From contig JAAKBF010000377.1 of the NCBI GenBank assembly GCA_012656075.1, positions 124,001 through 188,000 of the forward strand: DNA of 64,000 nucleotides. Direction: 5' to 3'. Of this stretch, positions 53,400 to 64,000 are shown in pieces; position 1 is the first letter of the stretch; each line of letters begins with the position of its first letter. Below the pieces are notes generated by a model. It searched no databases, was not told the origin of the DNA, and saw only the letters and a program-made list of their open reading frames with translations. This DNA is from Phytophthora hibernalis. Taxonomy: Eukaryota; Oomycota; Peronosporomycetes; Peronosporales; Peronosporaceae. Made by a program: the position numbers and the translations under genes.

Positions 53400-55417
53400 C
53401 TTCAGCAATTAGAGCAACGCTAGAACCTCTCGCTCAGCTGGGTGGTAGTTGACGTTGACTTCACTATCTTTCAGTACTCGACCCCAGAATCGGACTGGAC
53501 GCAGCTTCCTATCATGCATCTGCATCAGGGTGCTACTCAACGCCCAGTCATTGGCAAATACCATTGCATGAACGTCTCTCGCTGGGTCGAAGTGTCTTAG
53601 GATAGGTGCTTCTGTTACCTTCCGTGTTAACTCGGCGAATGAATCTCTGACAGTCGATAAGTCGCTTCCACTGCCGAAGTCATCTTCCTTTAACTGATAA
53701 AGCACCGCTCCATACAACGCCAGATTTTGGATGAGCCGGCTGTAAATTGAGTGCGCCAAGGAAGCCCTGCATCCCTTTTCGACGACGGAAACGGAACCTC
53801 AGCGATCGCAGCGGTCTTCTTGGGACTCGCGGCAATTCCATCTACCGTCATTTCTGAGAAAGGAAGTCAACGATCGGCTGGACAAAAATACTCTTAGTGA
53901 AGCTCACACTGATTCTGCATTCGGCGAATCGGGTCAACAACCGGTCGAGCGTGTTGAAGCACTCGTCGAAGGTTGCACCTCCAAAGCAAATATCGTCGAC
54001 AAACGATCGGCGCCCAAAGACTGGAATTAGCTGTGACTCGTCCGGTTCACCCGTCCTGAACAAGAACTATTGATGAGCTCTTGTAGCGGATCAGACTCAT
54101 CGAGCGATCGGTAGTCGGCCTCAAATTTGGTGATTAAGCTTGTCGAATCGGCCCCTTGCGTTAGCCGGAATGGTCGTTTCTTTCGCTAAGCTGCTGCTGC
54201 AGCCTCAGGGAGCCGCATCTTCTGGCGAATGTGGCCCAGTCACCACTTGGTTGCACGTAGCTCCAGATAGCATTGTCAATGAGTCGCTGGTATATCATTG
54301 ACGCATTTTAAGCCCAAACGGCATGCACAACCACTCGAAGTGGCCTAGAGCACATACGAAAGTTGAAATTTCGCGAGCTCGCCGAGTCATCATCACGGCC
54401 CAGAATCCACTAGCAGCGTCGAGGGAACAGGACCATAAGTAGCTCTCGAGTTCCGTCAGCAGGTCTTCGACCAGCATATTACATGCCGACTGTAATTGCG
54501 TTCACTAGATTATAGTCGATGCAAAGCCTAATGTCGACACCATTCTTCTTCATGACAATCACGATAGGCGAGGCCCAAGGGATCTTTGAAAATGACACAA
54601 GCCCTGCCTGAAGCAGAGCCTTCAAAAGCTTATAGAGTTTGATCAAGTTCTTCAGCGGCACTCGCCAAGCTCTTTGCTGGATGGGTTCGTGCCCTTGGAC
54701 GTCAATATCACAGACCACTCCGTATGTCGGTGGTGAAAGCGCATTTACACTCGAGATCATGATGCGTTCATGGCGTTTCAAGGTTTCGATGAGCTTCTTT
54801 CGCTGCCGGATATCGTGTGCTGGAGATATAACGTTGTCCCCTTCGTAATCTAGCTTTGTCGGTAACGCCTCCGTCAAGTCAAGCAAGAAGGCGAGCTCGT
54901 GAGCATAGTCCATCAGGTTTGCATCGCTAGGCGAGTGTTCAAACTCGGACCATTCTGATCCGTCCTCGAGAACGACTTCAGCCGTCGATAGGTGCATCTC
55001 CAGTTCTTCGACGGCAGCGAGGAACCGCAACTGAAGATCTTCGGTTGGGTCTGGGCTCAATGGAGTGTCTGACAGCTCCAACTCTTCATATTCGTCGAGT
55101 CCTGGCTTCTGTAGCCTAGGAGTGTGTCGATCTAGCTTACGCTCGCCAGGGTCCCATTGGCACCCCTGTCCATTTGGTAGTGCATCGTTTCTGATGCCCT
55201 CGCTATGGACAGTGATTATCGCCGTGTCCTGCCAGTCCGATGGCGACTTCTGCCCCTCGCTTCCTTCATCTTCCGTCGTGACTGTTCGAGAATCGTCGGT
55301 TTGTATCGCCGAGGTGGCTGAATCGTCAGGTTTCGACGAGTCTTCGAATAGATTCCATCCGAAGTACTTCCCCGCTCGCTGAGTTAGACACACCTGTCGA
55401 ATCCTCGGCAAGCACAC
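53400..55417 (-). pseudogene. pol: B1 reverse transcriptase and degenerate native RNase H
   Basis: Fingers: PWASPIVIVMKKNGVDIRLC (RLCIDYNLVNAIT). Palm: CSLDAASGFWAVM, GHFEWLCMPFGLK, FVDDICFGGATFDECF. A long insertion precedes FVDD as in family A, but it is frame-broken here (54060-54300). The native RNase H remnant reads VFANDWALSSTLMQMHD, again with Phe replacing the first catalytic Asp, and NYHPAEREVLALL. Several frame breaks and stops are present. Confidence 0.8.
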
Positions 55418-55786
55418 CGACTTCTAGCGATTCACGGGCATGGGCTCCTCTGTTTGAATTGGTCTTGGTTTTATAGCCGTCGGTGTTTTGTACTGCGGTC
55501 TTTTGACAGCGAGAGGCTGTGGGCTAAGCCATTACATATACAACCGTTGCTCTTTCCTGAGAAGTATGCTGTCGGATGATCCTTCGTAGTCAAGCACTTG
55601 CCAGTCACGGTATTTCGCGGTATTTCGCCGTATTTCGCCGCACATAGCCTTCATCTCTCGGCAATATGCCGTGGGGTATCCACAGGACCACCGGAAAATG
55701 GGCTGGACACCACGTCAGGCTGGAGGTGATGTTTGTCAGCAACATCCGCAAGGCTCGTCCAGCAGCGTTGTGCTTGACTGTTGGGA

Positions 55787-56330
55787 TCATCCCTTGCAGT
55801 TTTCGAACCCACAGCTCATGCGTTGATTCGCTGGGTGCCTCTGTCTCAACTTGAACTGAGCGATTTCTCTCCCCATAATGTCCAATGTCTCCCCTGGTTT
55901 TCCGATCACTTCACGGCCGTACTCGGTGTCGTTTAAATCTCTCGACGACTTGGTTAATGGCACCACGACCTCATCGGGCATTTTGCCATTGAATTGTACA
56001 AGTCCAGCCTGATACCGGCTGGTATCATGAAGTTGGTACCCAAGATATGGTCGACTCCGGCATGATGAGGCATAATCCACACCTCGAATTCGTAAACTAC
56101 TTCTCACCCCAACGTGACTTTAACGACGGCGCGAGAGGTGGTCGCCACCTTTGACTTGGCGATTCCTTGGACATTGATCTTCATGTCGTTGTTGGTAAGT
56201 CGCTTCAGTCACAACTACTTAGCGAACGCTTCGGTCACAGCCGACACGTTTGCTCCAGTATCCAACAAGATCTTTGTCCGTTCATCATTCACAGCTCCCA
56301 TCAATAGAGCTCGCATTCTCACTCGCCGAT
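55787..56330 (-). pseudogene. pr: B1 aspartic protease region
   Basis: RTKILLDTGANVSAVTEAF near 56224-56290 is the protease active-site motif, followed by a stop (TAG) at the KK/LRV region. KMPDEVVVPLTKSSRDLNDT and FKLRQRHPANQ downstream match the family A linker. Confidence 0.65.
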
Positions 56331-56699
56331 CGAATTTCCTCGTTGATCACCATCCCAGTCGCTTATCAGGGAGCAACTTCGATCTCTTGGCTTGACCTAT
56401 CGAGATCATCGGTCGCTGAGTTCCTTCCATACTTCCAATCGCTCGGTCTTCGTCTTCGTTCGACTCGCCGAGCCCACTATTCTCGCCCACATCCGCTTGT
56501 CCACTCTCTTCATCACTCTCTTCATCACTCTCACTCCACTGGTCGGGCGGTTTCGCTTCCCCAACAAAAGCAAACACTTAGTTCGCTTCGACGGCTGGTT
56601 CTGCTGACTGTGGCAGCCCGTTGATGTCCAACCCAGTCATGGTTGGGGAGCCCACTAGTTAAAATGGCTCGATAAGTAGATGTCTTGAAGCTCGTCCGG

Positions 56700-58894
56700 G
56701 ACAATGGACTTGTAGACTGACGTCTTAACGACCTTGGCAAGTTTCTCGAAGCGTCGGAAGAGTTTGCACTGGCCTACTTCGTGCACTTGCTAGCAGAACT
56801 TGCAGCGTCGGCGACAAACGTGTGCATCGTGGCCTGCTGTCCCGCAAGCTCCACACGGACCGTATGTCTTCCGCTCTCGAGACCCGTCACGGCGATTAGC
56901 TTGTCCTTTGGGACGAGTTCTGCTGGGATCGGCTGAAGTCCCCAGTCGTATTACCGGCGTCGATGTAGTCCGAGTCTTCTTCAGAGTCTTGGTTGAAGAC
57001 TTCGCTCGCACCACTTTCTACATTCGACGAGTCATAGAGGTCGGTGTTTGCCGTATATCGACGAGTGTCGAGTGCCGCCCACAGGTCGTCGATCGACGCA
57101 TCTGCCAGTGTAACTCAGCGACTGCTGTATTCACCCTGTCGACCACGGCGTTCATCCTGCTGTTTCTTGGAGTCGACTCGGCGATTGTGTTGTCCCTTCT
57201 TATCAGCTCGTTTGGCGTCCTTACTGCGGCTTGTGCTCAGACGATCGCGTGGTTTCCTGCGCTTTGCCCCGATCAATCGCTGATTGATCACCTTCTCGAC
57301 CTTCGTATTATCGCTGAGTCGTTGTGGGTACAGCAGATTCATGATGTCGTCGTCTCCGCAATTAAGCAGGAAATGTTCGACGTGGTCAGCGGCATCAGCT
57401 CCACCCTTATCGTACTTGATGTGGGTGGTTCGATCGTAGCCATTCAATCGCAGCAAGAAGTCGCAGACATGTTCATTCTCCCTGCGCCTCGCTGAGTAGT
57501 AGCGGGCTCGTACCGACTGGTCGAATTGCGAACAGTAGTAGTCCAGGAAAGCTTCGCTGAGAAGATTCCACTTTCGCTGAGTCTTCTTGGGAAGCTATCG
57601 GAACCACCCGTTAGCGGCCTTGCCCAGACACAGCGAGAATGGTTCACACCACTCATGTTGCCGTTTGCATGTCCCCTTAATCTCGTAGATGAAGCGTTTG
57701 ATCCATTGTAGCGCATCTTCCGACCGGTAGCGTTTCCCGTCAAAGGTCGTGATCTTCTCAAGCGGCTCGTGCGTCCTAATTTCCAAGACTCGTCCTCGGT
57801 CGCTTTCATCCCCGTCGAAGCTGAGCTGACGGATGTGGTCGTGTGGCGACTCATCGACAAAGCGGTACCCAGGGTTCGCTGCGTTGATCGTCACCTCCTG
57901 AAGCTGAAATTGCTGTGCCGTCCGATCGAATGAGGCGACGAAGATCGGCGGCTTCTTCAGCAGTGATGAATTCTGCCATCGGGCGTCGAGCTGGCTGATC
58001 GCTGGCTTTCTTCGGAGTTTGCATGTGCGAGTCGGCGAAATACGGTGTTCCCTCAGTGCTCCGGAATACGCCACGCTTCGTCTTGGGTGTCTTCGGCAAC
58101 GGAACTTTCGCTGGGTCTTCACTCGGCTCGGGGAAGACGTACGGCTCAGTGAGGTACGGTAGTGGTGGAGTCGATTTGGTCTCGTCGAGTTATTCAGCTC
58201 GGCGAGCCTAGGGTAATTGTCCCTTTGGTTCACCTTGCATCCCGAACAAGTCTTTCAACTTGCGCTTCCATCTCATCAGCTCGACGCCGACCGTGTGCAC
58301 ACTCCAAGATGTCAGCGCCGGTTTCGATGGCTTATGGCCGCACCGGTATCCCATCGCTCGGAGTAATATCACCGTGGCTTCGACGAGTTGGCCCATCGTA
58401 TAGCTATTGATCGGTTGACCCAGTTCTTCGCTGAGTTGAGCCCACTTCGCTTGACACATGTACATTGGGGCGAACATGTTGATCCACCGGCTGTTTGTCT
58501 TCATTTCTTCGACGAGTCGGGCTATGACTCGGTTGGCCTTCGGTGTTTCAGCATTCTTCGTAGCCTTGGGAACAAGCGGCGGTCGGTCACCCGGAGCCAC
58601 ATCCTGTTCGTCCTCATCATCATCGCCGAGTTCCGCTGCAAGGTTCCGCTCGACTGGGCAAGGAGCTCCCATGCGGGTCACCTGCAGCGACAACTCGTCG
58701 ACTTCTTCGCGGAGATCGACGACTCTCTTAACGTCGTGGCCTTCGTTATCGTCGAACTCGTCAACCTGGACGGAGCGCGTCACCTCCGCGTCCGCGGCGA
58801 AAATGCTGGCTCTCGTCGAGTTCGATTTATCGAGCGGCGATCCTCCAGCCGTCGCCGGGCTTGTGTCTCTCAAATTTGGCGATCCCTTGACCAT
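56700..58894 (-). pseudogene. gag: B1 gag with two zinc knuckles
   Basis: It starts MVKGSPNLRDTSPATAGGSP at 58894. The 228-codon first block ends with MRWKRKLKDLFGMQGEPKGQ. Downstream blocks in shifted frames include the acidic region, DALQWIKRFIYEIKGTCKRQ and RLNGYDRTTHIKYDKGGADA. The tail has zinc knuckles CGACGTAGHDAHVC and CKFCQQVHEVGQC near 56760-56860. Similarity to family A gag is weak but collinear. Confidence 0.75.
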
Positions 58895-58960
58895 CTTCTC
58901 TCACTTGTTGCTCTTAACTTGGTTGTACTTGGTACCTGCGAAAACAAAGCACACCCCTGA

Positions 58961-58979
58961 ATCCCGGGTCGCGGCACCA
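58961..58979 (-). other. Primer-binding site of B1
   Basis: On the minus strand TGGTGCCGCGACCCGGGAT follows the LTR by 2 nt. It is the same primer-binding sequence as in family A (which has A in place of the first T), so both families use the same tRNA. Confidence 0.8.
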
Positions 58980-58981
58980 GT

Positions 58982-59961
58982 TGTGGTGTTGTGATTCACA
59001 GAAAACGGCGTTATTTCGGCTTCCACGCAACAGCACAACAATTCGCCGAGTCAGGTCGGCGATGTTGGGCTTGCGCAGGGTTCCTGTCGGTTCCCTGTTC
59101 TGTTCGCACCAGCCGGGGTTCAGTTGAGTGTTGTTCTCTACAAGTACCAAGCTCCAAACTCTCCAGAGACTCGCCTGAGCGAGGCAGTCTCCGTGCTAAA
59201 CCCTGTGCCCTCCACCAAAGGATGGACAACAGCGCGCGAGCGCTTTTGTCACAGATTACGCCCAGCTAGGATGTTACGGTGTCCCGGGCTGTGAAGACCC
59301 ACCGGCTCGTCGAATCGACTAGACTTGTCTTCGCTGTGTAGCGAGAAGTGCCCACCCCGGGCCGACCTTGATCTCTCGGCGCTACCAAACAGTTCCCCTA
59401 CAAGTTATGCCTCTCGGGGAACGACGGCATACATAATACAGCCCACGCAGGGACTTACCGGAACAGTGTACGCTGTACTTGGACTTAGAATGTTCTGCTC
59501 TGATTGTTATATCTATGCCTTCGGAGAGCCCCTTCGGGCTCCTCCCTATGATCTTCTATCAGTCCTTTACAAATATCTAATGAAATGGAGTCGTTATCGA
59601 TCTCCCCGCGACTCTTCGCTCAGCTCCGTCCCTTGGTGTCGAGCTGTTTACCTACCTCTCGGCGACTCTTCGCCCAGATCTTGATTTATCACCTCAGTCG
59701 GTATATCTCCTCGAGGCATATCCTCACCAAGTCGACTTTCGCCGAGTCCAACTTTCGCCGAGTCCGTCCATCGCTGAGTCCGTCCTTCGCTCGGTCCAGC
59801 TAAGTGCGGTTCCCGTTCAAATCCGTTCCCTGTTGAGTGCGATGTATCAGTACCCACTTGATGGTGTACCCTCTGGATCCTCTTGAGTACGATGTACCCA
59901 CTGGTCTACCTTAGGCATCCCTAGTGTAGGGTCACCCAAAATCTAGATTTCCTACACCACA
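58982..59961 (-). repeat. 5' LTR of B1
   Basis: 980 bp on the minus strand, starting TGTGGTGTAGGAAATCTAG and ending AACACCACA, so the ends are an inverted TGTGGTGT/ACACCACA. Near 59740-59780 a TTTCGCCGAGTCC unit is tandemly repeated. No second copy is in the window. Confidence 0.8.
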
Positions 59962-60044
59962 CTAGCTTGAGCACTACTTCCCGTTGTCGGTTAGCTTCTC
60001 GGTGCCATTTCGGGGCTTTCGTTGAGGTGGTTTGTTTCGCGGAG
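59962..60044 (-). pseudogene. 83-bp family B integrase fragment between two LTRs
   Basis: It matches 63515-63597 (GCGAAACAAACCACC ... GTGCTCAAGCTAG) on the opposite strand with a few changes. It is a remnant of an older family B copy into which B1 and the family A element on the other side inserted. Confidence 0.8.
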
Positions 60045-61014
60045 TGTCGTGTAGGATCACGCAGAAATTCTCACTACCAAATGGTATGAGTCGCACCAAG
60101 AACACTAGCTTCACCTTGTCAGGTCAACGAGCGTTGGATCAAACCTGAAGACCAGAAACGATCCCTTACGCAGGGTTGGATGTGAACCCCTCTGTCCACC
60201 TCAATAACTTGCACCACCAGCCATGAGCGAGGGCTAGTATGCAATATTGCGCTTTCGCGCGAACTCCCACTGTCCCTCAGAAGGAAGGGTACCGGCTGTC
60301 AAGCCTAATACGGGTTTGCCGAGGTAAAACCTCGGCGGGTAGTAAAATATGTATGGAACACTCGGTTCCACTATATTATATGGCGAACGACGCTTCTCGT
60401 CGCTCCCAACTCTCGGCCACTCTAATCTCTTGGACTGACCAGCAACAAACTCTCGGGTCAATGTACCTTGGGCTCGCTGACCAGCATCCCACGAGCCGAG
60501 CGTATCCAGACCCTAAGATAAGCTAGCTAGACTTACCCAAGACGGACTTAACCCTTGGTGACTTGGGTGGAAGACTGCTGATTTATTTCTGTTGATCTAT
60601 GGCCCTGAGAGCCTCTGTAGTCAATCCTATAGCTAGTCCTATATCTAAATACAAATATCCAGTGTGAACCGATCCCAGTATGTGATTATTTGTGTTGATC
60701 TATGGCTCTGAGAGCCTCTGTGGTCAATCCTATAGCGAGTCCTATATCTACAAATATCCAGTGTGAACCGATCCCAGTATGTGATCCGGTACACGGCTCT
60801 ATAAGACTGAGGGTACGAAACTGAAATGGGTACAAACGAGGGTTCGTACCCTCGGCCGGGAGTTTATTATACCCGACCGAGACCTCGGTCACTAAACTAT
60901 CGTGGTCACTATGGCGCGGGGAATGTAATCCACCAATCAGGGCACGTCGGTCACTTTCTTTCAGCAAGGGCAACCTTGCCGACTGGCGACCGAGCACCCC
61001 AAAACCCAACACCA
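60045..61014 (-). repeat. Family A LTR on the minus strand (probable 3' LTR of A2)
   Basis: Complete ends: TGGTGTTGGG at 61014 and TACACGACA at 60045. An internal tandem duplication of about 100 bp (units starting TGTTGATCTATGG at 60591 and 60692) makes it longer than 885 bp. The polypurine-type GAGGCGGGGGCAG adjoins its start, which shows it is a 3' LTR of an element lying to the right. Confidence 0.85.
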
Positions 61015-61027
61015 CAACTGCCCCCGC
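61015..61027 (-). other. Polypurine tract of the family A element
   Basis: On the minus strand GAGGCGGGGGCAG lies 3 nt before the LTR start, the usual place and composition for the plus-strand primer. This is the only intact family A 3' junction in the window. Confidence 0.6.
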
Positions 61028-61082
61028 CTCGACGCAAACTCCCACAAGTAGTGCGCATTGTGGTGCTTCACATCTTCGCACC

Positions 61083-61711
61083 ATGGCTCATCCGTCGTGC
61101 CTTCTCAGCGACGCCACCGCTGCCGCTCTCCGTGCCATCGCTCCGAGAGACGAGGTAGGCTTCTCCACCTTCATCATCTCAACATCCTGCACACCTTCTA
61201 ACTCTTCGTTCCATCTTGCTTCAATATCACAGCCACAATCGCAGGAGTCTGCCGATGCTCCTGCCGACGTTCCCGGCCCTGCCGAGTCTTCGGTACCGAC
61301 TCCACAACGTCCCGATGGTCCTCCGCCGGCTGACGGCGGTGCAGCCGAGGGTTCGCCGCTTCACACGCCTCCGTCATCGCCCGACGCCTCGCCCGTCCTG
61401 GCATACCTGCTTCGCGGTACTCCCGCGGCTGTCTCCGGACCCTTGGGCGCCCGGGACACTCGCCTTGCCTCGGTAGGATGTCAGACCGACACCTCCGGCG
61501 TCGCTCCTCCTCCGATTGCTTCGATCGAGCCTTCGGTCTCTGCTCTGGTCGAGCAGCGGCTCCTCCAATTGGGTCAGCTCGTGGTTTGCGTGGCCCGTCA
61601 GCGTCCTCGGCGAGTTGATTCGTCACTCGACAACCTGATGTAGCACGCCACAGACCTCGGTGAGGTTCTGGAAGCAGCCGTGGCTCCCGCCCAACTTCCA
61701 CCGGGTGAAGC
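61083..61711 (+). CDS. Family A antisense gene, intact 5' end (partial)
   Basis: The ATG at 61083, 69 bp from the LTR, begins MAHPSCLLSDATAAALRAIA. A candidate 90-nt intron (GAG|GTAGGC ... ATCGCAG|GAG) spans 61155-61244, after which ESADAPADVPGPAESSVP matches the first surviving exon of the A1 copy. The Pro/Ser-rich region follows (DGPPPADGG, SVGCQTDTSGVAPPP). It ends at 61711 where the sequence switches to an inverted piece of the same gene. It reads away from the LTR on the strand opposite gag-pol, so its promoter must lie in the LTR antisense strand or the 69-bp leader. Confidence 0.6.
61155..61244 (+). other. Candidate first intron of the antisense gene
   Basis: Pyrimidine-rich 90-nt segment between GACGAG|GTAGGC and CAATCGCAG|GAGTCTG, phase 0. 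Its length is a multiple of three with no stop, so retention would also give an open frame. The A1 copy resumes homology exactly at GAGTCTG. Confidence 0.45.
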
Positions 61712-62575
61712 CGAGGGTAGGATGAGTCGAGACCGACGGAGTCGATGGAGTCACGACCGAGGCCGTCTGTGACGATACTGGAGGGGTGGGGTCATTGAGC
61801 GTTTGGGTGAAGCCGGAACAATAGGCGCCCCTGAGGTCGGAGAAGACTCGGACGATGACGGGGAACCAATGATGAAGTCATCGGACACCTCCAGAGTCTC
61901 TAGTTCCCTCTGAGACCGCAAAGTGGCCAATACCGACTGGGCCGACCATCACGACGAGACGGCGAAACCACTGCTGAAGAAAACGACCCATAAGCGAGGT
62001 TCGCGGCCGTCCGAGCATCGGTATCGACCTCATCACCCGACAAGTCAATGACTTCGGTCGGGGTCGGGGGCACCGAGGATCCGGAGGCCGGTGGAGATCC
62101 AGGCGGGGGACTCGGTGGAGATCCAGGCGGAGGACTCGGTGGAGAGGACTCGGTGGAGATCCAGACGGAGGACTCGGCGGAGACCCAGGAAGAGGACTTG
62201 GAAGTGAACCACTCGGCGGAGATACAGGCGGCGACACAGGTGGAGATCCAGGAGGAGGGCTAGGTGGGGACCCTGCAGGAGACGATGGCGGCGGCGACCC
62301 CGACGACGAGCTGACCGAGAGGCTCGGTGGTGATCCAGCAGGAGGCCCAGACGCCTGGAGTGGTGGTGGCGTACTGACCGAAGGTTTGGGCATGTGTTCT
62401 CGAGCTGGGGCACCCAAACGCTTAGATGAACTACCCAACCGCTTGCTGGCAGGAAGGGTCGACTTTGGCGGTCTCGACGGAACGTGTGGAGGATGCGCCG
62501 GCGTTGTCTGCGGAGGCGGATCTTGAGATGCTTGCTGCCGGAGACGCTTGCGCCGATTCCTTCGACGTTGGGACA
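61712..62575 (-). pseudogene. Antisense gene fragment (Ser-Pro-rich part), opposite orientation
   Basis: It corresponds to A1 16328-17130 in the same orientation as A1, so its coding strand is minus. It includes VSQRRRNRRKRLRQQASQ and long PSPPPGSPPxSPP repeats. It abuts the plus-strand part of the same gene at 61711/61712 and family B integrase at 62575/62576. Confidence 0.65.
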
Positions 62576-64000
62576 CGGCGCGAGACGGAGAATGTCGATG
62601 GTCTGACCTGAAGAGATATTTGCGACGTGAATTCAATGAGCTCACTCGGCGAAGAGCCGGCGACGCCGGCAAAGTAGCCGATAATTTTGTACTCAGTGAG
62701 GATGACCTACTGTAATGCATAGGCCCTCGCCGAGATCGAGGAAGACCCGACGAGCACGCCACGAAGCTAAGGATGGTATTGCCAACTACACTCTTTGACG
62801 AAATTTTGGCGAATTGCCATAACTCCATCGAAGGAAAATATCAAGGCATCGTTAGGACGTATTTACGGGTGAAAGCCGACTACTATTGGATTGGCCTGTA
62901 TGCCGATGTGGTCAAGCATGTGCAAGCCTGTGAAGATTGCAACACCCGTAAGTGCAAGCCTCAACTTCGCGGATAACGTCGTGTCCGATCGACCTTTCCA
63001 GATTGTGTCGATGGACTTCGTTATACCATTGCCAAAGACTCAGCGAGGAAACACGGCTCTCCTGCTATTTCAAAATCACTTCACCGGGTTTGGCATCGCT
63101 AAGGCGATGAACGATACTGGGGCACTCGAAGTGGCTAAAGCATTCGACGAGTGTATATTCCGTCGATTTGGCGCACCATCGCTCATTCGACACGACCGAG
63201 ATCCAAGATTTATGAGCGAAGTCTTTCAGCCTTTCTCGGAGATGATGCAGTCGAGGTCTCGCGCTGCCTGAGCTACCGACCATAAGCAAACGGACAGAAG
63301 GAACGCAGTGTGAAGACCATGATACAAACGGTGCGTGTCTACGTAGAAGACCCGCTTCAAGCTGACTGGGACGACATCGCCGAGAAACTGGTTTACGCAA
63401 TCAATAATTCGAGGGATTCGACTCGGCGAGAAACGCCATTTTACTTAGTGCACGGTTGCGACGCCCAGTCAGCGCTTAAACCGAGGCCATTCTCCATTCG
63501 CCGAGTCTCGAAAGGCTCCGCGAAACAAACCACCTCAGCGAAAGCCACGAAATGGCGCCGAGAAGCTAACCGACAACGGGAAATAGTGCTCAAGCTAGCC
63601 TATGAGTACCAGCTGAAGGAAAAGACCCGGCGAGCAAAGGAACACAACGACTTGCTGAGTCGGAGCGAGCCGAAAGTCATACCGAATGACACGTCGAGCG
63701 AGGAGACAGCTGAAGCAAACAATAGCGACGAACTCGCCGAGCCACAACAGTCTCTGTTTAAGATTGGAGACCAAGTCTGGCTGCTCATGGAGCGTGTCAA
63801 ACCAGGCGTGAAGAAGAAGTTAGACCATCGGTGACACGGTCCGTTCCAGATCAAGCACAAGATCGAGAAGTTCACCTACGAGCTGGAGTTGCCAGACAAA
63901 AGCGGCAACAGGTTCAATCCAGTAGTCCACGTGTCCAGACTGAAGAAAGTGACTGAACTCGGCGAAAGGCCTACGACTTCGCTAGTCAAAGGACTCAGCG
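62576..64000 (+). pseudogene. int: Family B integrase (runs off right edge)
   Basis: The linker KRYLRREFNELTRRRAGDAG leads to the zinc domain NCHNSIEGKYQGIVRTYLRV...CEDCNTRK, where the second His is Tyr. Core VSMDFVIPLPKTQRGNTALL, IRHDRDPRFMSEVFQP and GQKERSVKTM. Then FKIGDQVWLLMERVKPGVKK, a TGA in place of the conserved Trp at 63832, and PFQIKHKIEKFTYELELPDK. Frame changes occur near 62975 and 63270. The chromodomain, if present, is beyond the window. It starts exactly where B1 pol ends on the other strand. Confidence 0.8.

Larger units (their letters stand above)
52263..59961 (-). mobile_element. Ty3/Gypsy element, family B copy 1 (B1), truncated before integrase
   Basis: On the minus strand: LTR (58982-59961), PBS, gag, protease, RT, degenerate native RNase H and second RNase H, ending inside the linker before the integrase (AERRGRIS). 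The pol order and extra domains match family A, but the sequence is clearly diverged. The expected continuation (integrase) is found on the other strand at 62576. Confidence 0.85.

Noticed and set aside
56800..57495. 231-codon plus-strand open frame with hydrophobic stretches over B1 gag
   Set aside because: Antisense shadow of gag; no counterpart was seen over family A gag, and it is unlike the family A antisense gene, which lies elsewhere in the element.

Overview
The window looks like an oomycete genome, most likely Phytophthora or a close relative. The host genes are dense and have very short introns (60-90 nt). An oomycete-type initiator sequence sits just upstream of the HPPD gene. A SHAQKY-type single-repeat Myb with the oomycete-style TTRQTMTHAQKYRQKI motif is present, and the transposon families (pogo, Harbinger, hAT-like, Ty3/Gypsy with an extra RNase H) fit. 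Organism identity is inferred; no rRNA or mitochondrial marker is present.

Host genes. At the left edge, on the minus strand, is the N-terminal part of a VPS13 lipid-transfer protein (start at 3454). Its divergent neighbour, a SEC20/BNIP1-like SNARE (20354-21048), is now 17 kb away because a pogo-like transposon inserted between them and a 14-kb gypsy element then inserted into the pogo transposase. Next come a four-exon 4-hydroxyphenylpyruvate dioxygenase (21744-23256), an uncharacterised two-exon gene (31069-32863) and a SHAQKY Myb (37270-38286, minus). SEC20 and HPPD each show an apparent one-base frame break.

Transposon-rich spacer, 23.2-40.7 kb. It holds a 991-bp non-autonomous hAT-like element with terminal inverted repeats and an 8-bp target duplication, a 174-bp mariner/pogo-type MITE, several long palindromes, two pogo transposase fragments, a Harbinger element with perfect 27-bp inverted repeats and an internally deleted transposase, and a BED-finger remnant.

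Gypsy elements. Two related families are present. Family A (A1, 5153-19157; A2, from 40862) has an LTR of about 885 bp, gag with two zinc knuckles, protease, RT, a degenerate native RNase H, a second archaeal-type RNase H, integrase and a chromodomain. Between pol and the 3' LTR it carries a long gene on the opposite strand with at least two candidate introns, coiled-coil and Pro/Ser-rich regions and no recognised domain. Family B (B1 on the minus strand, 52263-59961, and its integrase on the plus strand, 62576-64000) shares the gag-pol plan. A2 has an inverted integrase block and carries a captured PLAC8-domain host fragment. The right-hand 12 kb is best explained by two successive inversions: undoing them rejoins A2 with a 3' LTR at 60045-61014 and B1 gag-pol with the integrase at 62576.

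Most element genes are broken. The points most worth follow-up are the spliced antisense gene of family A, the PLAC8 capture, and the conserved 85-residue insertion just before the RT catalytic motif.
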